Assembly: GCF_026151205.1 (NCBI RefSeq)
Contig: NC_087082.1
Coordinates: 3,947,408 to 4,011,407, forward strand
DNA length: 64,000 bases
Source of the DNA: Bolinopsis microptera
Lineage: Eukaryota; Ctenophora; Tentaculata; Lobata; Bolinopsidae
Direction of reading: 5' to 3'
Numbering within the stretch: position 1 is the stretch's first letter; the number at the start of each line of letters is the position of its first letter. The position numbers were made by a program, and so were the translations under genes. The notes under the pieces are model-generated. The model was not told the origin of the DNA. It was given only the letters and a program-made list of their open reading frames with translations, and did not search any database. Shown here in pieces: positions 54,508-64,000 of the stretch.

Positions 54508-57500
54508 CTAAGCCACGGTAGGTTGAACGACCCTTGCAGCAGATAGCTTGTTATTAACAGAGCTGTTGTAGAATTTGTGGCCTGATTTGAGTAGGTCGGG
54601 TGTGGGTGGGAGGCGGGGCACAAGGCACACTGTCCTCTCTTTCTTCTTGAAATCTCGCTGAGGAGGAGAGATGGTTTAGAGATTTTGAGGTGTTTCGAGA
54701 TTTGGAGATAATTATATTAATATGAGATATATTGAGTGAGTTTATAGATTTCTTAGAATGACAGAATAAATTAGACTTGTGTGAAAGTCGTTTATGAATA
54801 TTTCTAATCAAGAAAGTTCCACAGGGTTCCAGAACAACAGAGCTGAACTTACCGAGTAAGTAGTTATCCCATCAAGAGGTTTGTCTGACTTAGTGTAAGT
54901 GTTGGGGGGAGCGAGAAGCCCGGCTGGCAGTCCTGCACACTCGTTGTAGTGCTCCTGATAATTAACAGTTTTATCACGTGATCAAACCATCTGCATTATC
55001 CACCGAAAGTTGGGTGCTGTACTTTATTGTAATTTACCAGACGGCAACAGGCAACTTATATATCATAACAAACGTACGAGGTCCAATTTGCTCTCATACC
55101 AACTTGCCACTAACCATCTGCCGACTAACCTTGTAAGTACTGAGACCCTGACTAACCTTGTAAGTACTGAGACCCTGACTAACCTTGTAAGTACTGAGAC
55201 CCTGACTAACCTTGTAAGTACTGAGACCCTGACCAACCTTGTAAGTACTGAGACCCTGACTAACCTTGTAAGTACTGAGACCCTGACTAACCTTGTAAGT
55301 ACTGAGACCCTGACTAACCTTGTAGATACTTAGACCCTGACTAACCTTGTAAGTACTGAGACCCTGACTAACCTTGTAAGTACTGAGACCCTGACTAACC
55401 TTGTAGATACTTAGACCCTGACTAACCTTGTAAGTACTGAGACCCTGACTAACCTTGTAAGTACTGAGACCCTGACTAACATTGTAAGTACTGAGACCCT
55501 GACTAACCTTGTAAGTACTGAGACCCTGACTTACCTTGTAAGTACTGAGACCCTGACTAACCTTGTAAGTACTGAGACCCTGACTAACCTTGTAAGTACT
55601 GAGACCCTGACCAACCTTGTAAGTACTGAAACCCTGACTAACCTTGTAAGTACTGAGACCCTGACTAACCTTGTAAGTACTGAGACCCTGACTAACCTTG
55701 TAGATACTTAGACCCTGACTAACCTTGTAAGTACTGAGACCCTGACTAACCTTGTAAGTACTGAGACCCTGACTAACCTTGTAAGTACTGAGACCCTGAC
55801 TAACCTTGTTAGTTCTAAGACCCTGACTAACCTTGTAAGTTCTAAGACCCTGACTATTGACTAACCTTGTAAGTACTGAGACCCTGACTAACCTTGTAAG
55901 TACTGAGACCCTGACTAACCTTGTAAGTACTGAGACCCTGACTAACCTTGTAAGTACTGAGACCCTGACTAACCTTGTAAGTACTGAGACCCTGACTAAC
56001 CTTGTAAGTACTGAGACCCTGACTAACCTTGTAAGTACTGAGACCCTGACTAACCTTGTAAGTACTGAGACCCTGACTAACCTTGTAAGTACTGAGACCC
56101 TGACTTACCTTGTAAGTACTGAGACCCTGACTAACCTTGTAAGTACTGAGACCCTGACTAACCTTGTAAGTACTGAGACCCTGACTAACCTTGTTAGTTC
56201 TAAGACCCTGACTAACCTTGTAAGTACTGAGACCCTGACTAACCTTGTAAGTACTGAGACCCTGACTAACCTTGTTAGTTCTAAGACCCTGACTAACCTT
56301 GTAAGTTCTAAGACCCTGACTATTGACTAACCTTGTAAGTACTGAGACCCTGACTAACCTTGTAAGTACTGAGACCCTGACTAACCTTGTAAGTACTGAG
56401 ACCCTGACTAACCTTGTAAGTACTGAGACCCTGACTAACCTTGTAAGTACTGAGACCCTGACTAACCTTGTAAGTACTGAGACCCTGACTAACCTTGTAA
56501 GTACTGAGACCCTGGAAGGGTGGTGGTGTGGTCCTCACGTGGTAGTCCTGAGCTGGGGTGGCTGGTTTCACATTCCATCCCTGGAATGTATCTCGGTGGG
56601 TCGTGCTTGTTGCCATGGCACCAGAGGGACGTCTGTACTCCAGTCTTGGCTTGCAACTCACCTTTTGGGGGTTTACAGTTAATCTCTGAAAGATCTCCAT
56701 TCATAACTATCCTATATTTCAGTTATCTATTACTATTAATTAATTGTCATCACTGTGACCGTTACAAACGTCAGAATGATAAAAACTAGCAATCAGTCAC
56801 AAGTGTGAACCCTACCGGTCGAGCGGTTTTAGCCCCAAAGTCGTCCCTGTAACAAGTCTTACTCTCCAGGGGACCATCTGGAGGAATGTGAGCAGAGGGG
56901 ACCCGCTGTTTGGGGGGAGCCACTGGCCACGCTACAAAGTTCTCACGGAATGTAGTTGAGCTATGGAGATAAGAAAGTTGTGGAATGTTGCAAGATCTGT
57001 TACTAAATGACCATTTTTAGGTCGTAAAATCAGATTAATTAAAAAATTAACCAATTAAGAAATTAACATAAGATTTAAAAGTGTGTTATTTACCCGTAAA
57101 ACTCGCCCCGTTCCATGTTACCCTGCTGAGGTAGACAAGGTGATGGTCGTCTAGTTGGTCGACCAGTGAAGTCATTCTGGAAGGTGGTCGTTCCTGTTTT
57201 ACCCGTTGTGGGCACAAACTGTATCGACTTTCTGGGATGTAATGATAATACTAATGATAGTATACAATTAGGGGAAGTAAAATTCGAGGCATTTATTTGG
57301 CAGTTATTTAATCACTGTGAAAACACGGTGTAGAGATGAAAAATTCCAGCTTTGTCCAATTCAACTAGAAATTGTGTCTCGATTCTCAAGACGAGAACTT
57401 AGCAGAACGGGGCAAAATCCTCAACCCAGCTGAAATAATCACTAACCTGACACTTTTCTTGGGTAGGTCCCAGGCAGCATAGTCGCTCTTGTGATTTGTT

Positions 57501-60500
57501 AGTCCGTCCATGGGTACGGTGGGTTTCTTGTATTCTCGGTGCGGGGTGTAACTAGAGCGGGGCCGTGCGTGGTATTCTACATAGTCTGACTTCTGGGTTG
57601 TTGAACCTATGTGAGGAGGGTTCATGTATTGTGTGCAGTAAGTTCTCATAGGTTTGGTTTATTGTCAATTTTTACTATATTTAACTGGATATATATGAGA
57701 ATATGCAAGTTTGCAGGAGTGCAGTCAGATAAAGTCTTAGATTAGAAATCCTCTCTATTATATGTACGATTTAAAAAAGACCAAAGTTTTGCTATTAATT
57801 GGCGATGGAAAAAAAGGTCGTTGAAATGATGTAAATTGTGGCATAGCAGGGAATCGAATAGCAATTTAAACCCTATTATATATCGAAAGAAAAATTAATG
57901 ATAAAACTAAAAGCAGTATTCCTCGTCAAAAATTCTCGCCTAAAGCCAAGAAAGATTCGTAACAAAAGAAAAATGAGCATCATCAATATATGATCTAAGA
58001 TTTTAAGACAGATTAAACGAAATAGTTGGATAGAACCCAGTTTATGAATGACGTTACTTCGAATAATAGAAACATGTAATGACTATGAGATTCTTGAATT
58101 AGGTTTCAAAAAGCCTACTAAATAAAATGTTCATCATAGTACAGGCGTGAGGCGACGACACTACGACTAACGGTTCTTGGTAACGATAGGCACGCATTTA
58201 ACATACCAAATAGTCGCATGCTGTACCAGTCCCATTCGTTGAGTTATTCTTCGTAGTTGTTCGTACATACTTATTGATTATCAAAGCTGCTAAAAAAAGG
58301 TTCTTCTCGCACTTATACCACTTATGTATTTATAATCTGACAGAGGCACAAACATTATGTTTATTCTTATTTCTCTCATTATTTTTGATTAGTCATGGTT
58401 TTGGCAGTGACATACTTGCTGTTAATAACGTTGAGCACGACCACATTTATGATACAATCATCTGCTAAAAACATACCTTGCCAGATACGTGGCTCCAATA
58501 TAGTGTCCCCAGTATTTTCTCATCTAAAAGCGACAAGCAAATCAACAAATAACACTTCATCTCCACTCCCAGTGAGGGCAGTGTATTTAAGTGAAGCTAG
58601 AAGTTTTTACCTTGTTAAAAAGGTTGCGCTCTTAACAAGCAGCTATTCATTTTGATTTTTAAGCTCTAGACAGTTTTTTTTTCGCATGTTTGCTTGTTAA
58701 AATTAGAATTTTCGTGATGTGAAGTTGCGACAGATGAAAGGATTATTTTCCACAGAATCAAGAACGATGGCGATTGTTCAAATTTATGCGGACTAGCTTA
58801 GATTGACGAATTAATAAAACTCATGTTCTTGAGATCATGTTAAAAAACAAATGCAATTTTTAATCAATATTATAAGCTTTTGCTTCAGGACATTTAAATC
58901 CATAGATAAACGATAAATTCAATGCTTTTTATCAACATACTAGGCATACTTTATCTTCAATACTAACTACCTTACTCGGGATTATTATAACCGGGATAAA
59001 GTGGTGGGTTTTGGAAGATTCCGCCATATTTTTCCCGGTCAAAAATTTTACCAGTCATAAAAAAACCCGCCGACTCAGATTATGGGGTTCCAAGGGGGTG
59101 GTGATCATCATATTTTACCTGAAGTCTCATATGTGCTAAAGAAGACTTTTGAAGCAGTGGATGGAGGGCTGTAACTTTATTGGCGGTTGCTACCATAATT
59201 TCGTTATAAAAATCACAATTTGGTTATAGAAATCAGATTTCAGGGTGGACCGTGATTCTCACTTTTCTTGCCCATGAAGTGAGTAAACTGTGCCACTATT
59301 TCATGGTCCACGGTGGATTGATTACTGGAGCAGTTGAAGATGCAAAGCCAAGACATTCCCCAATACCAAGCGGTGGGCAGGAAATTAAGCTCCGGCTGAC
59401 CTTCAGAGCAGTAGCCCCATTAGCGGACAAAATGAAAGTCTTGTTAAGACAACAATGCAACTTCGAATTTGACGGTCAGCAGCAGGGGGATATCAATAAT
59501 GATAATGGAGGGGACATTAGCGATAATGAGAATGAGAATACGCTTTAATGAAGATTTGACTTATTATTGCTATAGATTTATTTTCCTTTAAATACTAGAC
59601 GTGTCTGTTTTTTCTATTTCTGAGTAATATCAGTAACTGTAAATTGAAATAACTTCTTTAACAAGTAACAAAAACAGAAATTTCGGTTGAAAATTTGTTG
59701 ACCTCTGAAAAAAAACTTGAAAGGTCGGCCACCGGTAAATACATGACCGGGATAATTTGGCGGGTTTTGGGAAATTCCGCCATATTTTTCCCGGTTATTG
59801 ATTTTCCCAGTCATAAATTAACCCGCTATAATATTCCCGAGTAAGGTAGGTGAGATTTGCACTGAATTTTGAGTGACGCAAAGAATACGTAAGAAGAATA
59901 CGTCAGCAGAATATGTTAGAATTTAATACGTTAAAAAGTACTCACTATCGAAAGGGCCTGGCACACACGTCAAACTGCTGTAATCCCCTGCTGGGGTGAC
60001 CTTGTCAGCGTGTTTCAATGTGTAGTCAGCACGGTGGGATGTCAGCTCGGATATCTTGCCAGGATTCCGGTGTATGGACATCTCCTGGGGTCGGGACAGA
60101 CATCGTGTCAGAGATTTGTCTCATTTTATTTCTAAGATATTTTTTCTGATGAAAAACAGAATATCTTAGTATCTTATAAATTAGGTAAGTTGCAGTTTTA
60201 CATCTCATTAAATATGAAGATTTTGCTCACAGGTCGTTTGGATTTAGTGGGCACGTGGTCGTGTTTGACGAAGTGGTCTCGTACTGTTGTGCTGCTCTCC
60301 AAGTGGCACTGCGGAGGGTACCCAAACCTGAAGCAAGGGTATTTTAACTGAAACATTGCAGACAAAAGGGAATTCGGTAATTTGGCTGTGGATGTACTTA
60401 AGGGACACTGAAGGCACGGATAGCACACACGCACACTTAAGGGACGTTTAAGGCATGATTAATATACGGACTCCTAAGGTAAACTTAATCGTGCCTTATT

Positions 60501-61146
60501 CGTCCCGTAAGTGTCCACCGACAGATTTACCGAATTGCCTAACCACATATTGTGAAGTAAAAGCTTGGCATGTTTTTGTATCACAATCACAATCACTCAA
60601 AAATAGCATATAGTAAAGTGGGTACTGTATGGCATCACCACACCTCAAAAAGTTAATAATAAATTCCAAATAAACTATTTTTAATAACCTGTTTTTCTCT
60701 TTGCATGGGAGGATGAACCTGGTGAGCGATGTATGCTAGATTAGTAGTTGTGTCTTTTGAGAACGGAGATGGGTTGGGATTCAATACCACCTGTAATTTA
60801 CAGTTAATTAATTAAAACATAATCATACATTGTGATGTAAGTTCAGCCAACAAAGTAATAAAGATACCCATAAAGAAATCTTTATATAAAGACAAAAAAG
60901 AGAGACAAGTACATTTTAGAAACAAATTTTAAAATTATCTATATGTACTTCAAAAACAATCACATAAAATAATAAACAATCGCATAAACAAACGAACAAA
61001 CGAACAAACGAACATGGGAACAAACCTGAGGTTTGATTGGCATGGCCCGTTCCGCCGATTTTCCAGTGTAAACATTTTTATATTCTGTTAAAAGACACTG
61101 CTTTTCCACTTTAGGTTTGGCTGGTGAGTGCGGGCATCTGTGTCGA
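54508..61146 (-). CDS. SAXO: SAXO/FAM154 axonemal microtubule stabiliser, 5' end missing
   Basis: Exons in transcript order: 61146-61026, 60790-60689, 60327-60231, 60084-59946, 57606-57447, 57231-57094, 56960-56816, 56685-56494, 54954-54853, 54657-54508 (stop TAG). The first recognised exon begins RHRCPH, then KQCLLTEY, the conserved N-terminal region of SAXO1/2, in a phase that predicts Gly before it as in the family motif CGRHxCPH; the exon carrying the start was not found. At least eleven Mn modules (T.[YF]..[DE][YF] type) follow: DGLTNHKSDYAAW, DSSTTQKSDYVEY, GTTTFQNDF, GSTTFRENF, ATSTTHRDTF, QGLSTYKEHY, DGITTYSRDF; the C terminus has GHKFYN. These modules bind axonemal and centriolar microtubules in known SAXO proteins. 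All junctions agree in phase except exon 2 to exon 3: the GT donor at 60688 is phase 0 but exon 3 needs phase 2; a GC donor (AT|GCAAAG, exon end 60705) would fit. Confidence 0.82.
55127..56516. repeat. 27-bp array of a duplicated 5' splice site, about 51 copies
   Basis: On the - strand the unit is CAGGGTCTCAGTACTTACAAG plus GTTAGT: 21 bases of exon end and 6 bases of intron start of the SAXO exon 56685-56494. The copy next to the exon is the authentic junction; the others fill the intron (56493-54955). Nearly every unit keeps AAG|GTTAGT, two have the stronger AAG|GTAAGT, and each ends in TCAG|GG, an acceptor-like string. Unit variants (GTAGATACTTAG, GTTAGTTCTAAG on the + strand) recur in the same order, including two TATTGACTAACC joints (near 55852-55865 and 56320-56333), so blocks of about 470 bp were also duplicated. 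On the + strand the units read LVSTETLTN, which I do not regard as a gene. Confidence 0.95.
57650..59945. other. Long intron of the SAXO gene
   Basis: The intron between SAXO exons 60084-59946 and 57606-57447. The left part is AT-rich without a supported gene (the open stretches at 58274-58468 and 58395-58655, +, are not convincing). The right part contains the TA-flanked element at 58970-59846. Confidence 0.6.
58970..59846. mobile_element. TA-flanked inverted-repeat element with a 98-aa reading frame
   Basis: An 877-bp element with inverted ends CCTTACTCGGGATTATTATA and, reading inward on the other strand, CCTTACTCGGGAATATTATA; flanked by TA on both sides, the Tc1/mariner-type target. Inside each end an about 80-bp sub-terminal segment (CGGGATAA...CGCCATATTTTTCCCGG) is repeated in direct orientation, so the right end also carries a copy of the left's interior. 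The middle holds an open frame (59252-59548, +) with HEVSKLCHYFMVHGG, then LRLTFRAVAPLADKMKVLL and an Asn/Asp-rich end. It has no DDE signature and could be a captured host fragment. The host is an intron of the SAXO gene. Confidence 0.75.
60368..60540. mobile_element. Small imperfect inverted-repeat element
   Basis: The first about 50 bases (GGAATTCGGTAAT..., then ACTTAAGGGACACTGAAGGC) pair with the last about 50 (ending TTACCGAATTGCC) with several mismatches. A second ACTTAAGGGAC copy lies inside. No target duplication identified. It is in the SAXO intron between exons 60790-60689 and 60327-60231, the same intron whose splice phase is not resolved. Confidence 0.6.
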
Positions 61147-64000
61147 CTGGGGAAACGGGAAAATTTTAGAAGTTAAACACTAAACAGGTAGTGAAAGTAA
61201 AATTTAATTAAATAGTAAAACTTAAAGTGCATTTGGTGAAACAGAAGTAAAGGGTAATGTGAAATTGTTTAAAATGTTTTGATTTGGCTCGGTAAAAATA
61301 TTTTGTCTCGTTTTCTGAAGAAACCAGAGGCTGTATGTTTTCAGCCAGGATGTTACCTAGGTATTGAAACTACGTAACAGTAGGTAAATAGATAGCTACT
61401 TACTGCTCAGAACTTAGGAATAAGTTACATTCATTGGGGCAGATGCCTCTTAATTTCAAGAGGTTGTTGGAGGTTTTTAACGACAAGAGGAAACATTAGT
61501 TCGTTATTGGACCAACTATTCTGTTCTACAGTAAGTGTGTGAGTGTACATGTCAGCACACGTGACATGTGAGCACACGTGACCGAAGATTAGTATGTAAA
61601 ACCACATAGCCACAATACGTATAAACTCACGTTTAATTATGGAGATCTTGCTTGTGGTGTGCTTTGAAAGCTGTAGTCTGACTTTTAAAAACCCTCAGCA
61701 AGTAGCAACCCATATTATGAATCTTTAGAAAGATTTAGAGAAGTTCTTGGACAGTGTTTACTAAAACTTTCCAGGCACTGGAGGAGTGTTTGTGATGCCA
61801 AATTACACAGATATAATAGTGGTAGGATCGCTGGTAAAGTCCCACTACGTCTCTTAGTTCATTAGTCCAAAACTCATCAAAACCAACAAATTCTCATGGG
61901 ATAAAGAGACGATCTGTTTATTGAAATAGACTCATTTTCCCAGGATGGTAGTTTACCGGAACAACACCGTACACTGGAGATTATTTAGTCTTACATCCTC
62001 TTCTACCGTTCACATGGCCTCGGACCACGGATATTGACCGTAAAGAAACATTTGTGATGATGATATTATGCAATCATATCGCCAGCAGGTCAACTCGTTC
62101 AGTAGTTCCTAACTACAACCTAAGTTGAGCAGGAGAGTATTAATATTTGATGAAAGCGTCACGTGTTAGTCACGTGTTAGTTTGAAGTGGTTGTCATGAC
62201 AACATGGACAGCAGCACAATGTGCACAATGTGTACTGACTGTATTGAAGTGATACAGCAGTGATTGTATAGCAAGCATGTCCGACAATTGACATGTTTGT
62301 GTAGACTATATTGCAGGAGCTGCTCAACTTTTTAATATTAATAATGGAGTAGTTTTTCATCTTGGACCATGTTTTTGGGGGAATTGCCACAAAAATGGAC
62401 GAAAGTGGGGTTTTCGAGCAAAACCTGAAATCAACTTTTGGATCTTTAAGCCAAAAATAAGAGCTCTTGGACCATAATACTGTAATATTAAAATAAGAAA
62501 TACTCGTATGTGTACGGTGTACCAATGATATTCCTTTAAAACATCAGCGCACACTCGTCAGTTTAAAAATTACATGGGTCCCTAACCAACGTTTAGAACA
62601 ATCCCATTACATATTTAACTGCATTAGTTATCTGGGTTATTCGTCGATAAAACAACGTAAGAATTATGAGAATAATTTGGACATTTTCCAACTTTAATAA
62701 AGAAAGATTTGAGATCAAATCGGCCATATTTTACCATCATTTCATAGCACAGTAGCGATTTAATTGGTTCTAGTGGATAGTTGCTGCAGGTAACCATGGC
62801 AACATTTACTAACACTCTCACTTCAAGACCACCTGCGCCAGCACGAGTTACTAGTTCTCTTACTTTCTGTTGACATGCTTAATTACTTAATTGACTTACT
62901 AATTGCTCTCTTCATAGCTTTAGTAATAGCAAGGTGATTAGGGAGTCTATCAGGAGCTATTTTAGCCAATTAATTACTCATATTGTCGGATGTGTTCAAC
63001 ATATTTTGCAGTAAGAAAACTCACTTAATATATCAAACTTGATTTTGTTCAATGACTGCAGTACGCGTTGCCACGACAACGTATATATCAAACCGTAACC
63101 TAATACCTAGTATGAACATTGAGATTTGTCACCATGGTAACCATGTGAACTAATACAGTATGACACTATTCGGATATACAACTAAACTTCTCCGCTGGTA
63201 ATTTTGTTAGTGATTTCATAGAGATAGATTCGATGAAATATAGTAATGGAAAAGTAAATCGGTTTTGTCGAACTTTCATTAGGGGTAAGAAATTCGGGAA
63301 CGGGTGATTACTTTCCTCATTAAAATTCAGTCACTAAACATCGACACTAAATCTTATATAAATTCCAAGGAAAGAAATATTAAAGTACTGGGAAATTCAG
63401 TTTTACAGGTCCCTATTACCCAATTACAATCCATCCTGTTTACAGTTCCGCATTATTAGGATGAGAGAAATATATTTATCTCATATTCATGAAAAGAACG
63501 AATTAAGTTATTTGCCATTCGATTTCGTACATTACGAGAATACAATCATGATATGTCACTGTAATGACGTAAAGACAATAAAATAATAATTAAATAGCAT
63601 GTTTAACCTAACCCAAGTAAGATTATTTTCCTAAACTTTAATATCCTCAACTTTAATTAAAAGTTCTACTTTTATCGAATAAATAAGAGTTAGGCACTGC
63701 AAGTCGTTTATAAAGATCTTTAATCTGTATCTAATAATCAAGATACCATGGCTCAAAGATCGATACCTCACAGAATCCTTCACTGCATTCCATTTTCCAA
63801 AACTGAACTATTATAAATTTAAATCCCGATAATAACGCCACGTTAATTCTTTAATTAAAAGCCCGCTCAGAACATCACAACAAAATCACGAGATTCAAGT
63901 TTTTAATGAGTCCTTGCTTAGTGCTTACTGAGGGGACCCTGGAGAGGGTTTAAAATCACAATTGTTATCACATCAAACTACAGTTCCACAAATCTCAATG
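61147..64000. other. Right flank, probably first intron or promoter of SAXO
   Basis: No gene supported. The SAXO family motif requires an upstream exon ending in Gly (GG|) with a Cys-rich start; I could not find one here, so it may be past the right edge. CACGTGA-type boxes cluster at about 61557-61572 and 62159-62174, which could mark a promoter. The rest is AT-rich. Confidence 0.4.

Noticed and set aside
55010-56682. + strand frames repeating LVSTETLTN
   Set aside because: Antisense reading of the duplicated SAXO splice-site array; the - strand explanation accounts for the unit exactly.
56489-56704. Second - strand frame (71 aa) over the SAXO exon 56685-56494
   Set aside because: Out of phase with the neighbouring SAXO exons; the Mn motif is in the other frame.
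61380-61500. Possible SAXO first exon (- strand, donor GTAAGT near 61386)
   Set aside because: The frame compatible with the next exon has no ATG after its last in-frame stop and lacks the CxCG motif the family shows before RHxCPH.

Overview
The window is animal nuclear DNA. It is AT-rich, its genes are split by GT-AG introns whose phases can be checked, it contains two single-exon rhodopsin-like GPCR genes, and it is full of minisatellites, small non-autonomous DNA transposons, a 5'-truncated LINE and a tRNA-derived SINE. There is no bacterial, phage or viral gene organisation. I cannot name the species. An invertebrate or early-branching metazoan is the most economical reading (inference). 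All split-gene models below were built by hand, by joining open segments at GT/AG sites and requiring phase agreement.

Layout. (1) 1.4-27.8 kb, + strand: a 14-exon gene for a CCDC60-like (DUF4698-type) protein of about 530 aa. Its sixth intron is about 17.9 kb. It holds two intronless GPCR genes arranged tail to tail (9.1-10.7 kb +, 12.0-13.1 kb -), a 950-bp array of a 9-bp unit, an 18-bp array and CCCTAA-type repeats. Intron 7 holds a LINE 3' fragment and intron 10 a fold-back transposon. (2) 28.9-49.5 kb, + strand: a long gene, or a cluster, whose core (42.9-48.7 kb) encodes four tandem copies of an about 110-residue domain I cannot name. Three or four candidate 5' exons lie between 28.9 and 38.0 kb. 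The space between them holds a perfect 156-bp palindrome, a hAT-like MITE, a 26-bp minisatellite and, inside the core, a Harbinger-like MITE and a SINE. (3) 51.7-52.2 kb, + strand: a small single-exon gene for an unknown membrane-anchored protein, with a TATA box upstream and a 31-bp minisatellite just downstream. (4) 54.5-61.1 kb, - strand: a SAXO/FAM154 (stabiliser of axonemal microtubules) gene in ten recognised exons. Its 5' first exon was not found.

CCDC60-like and SAXO-like products both point to cilia or axonemes. The most unusual structure is in the SAXO gene. An about 51-copy array of a 27-bp unit in one intron is a tandem expansion of that intron's own 5' splice site, the last 21 bases of the exon plus the first 6 of the intron. 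Because 27 is a multiple of three, choosing among the first few donors would add 9-residue steps in frame. A second unusual point is that one of the nested GPCRs has a long methionine/histidine-rich extracellular loop resembling copper-transporter ectodomains, and a 51-bp coding VNTR in its cytoplasmic tail.
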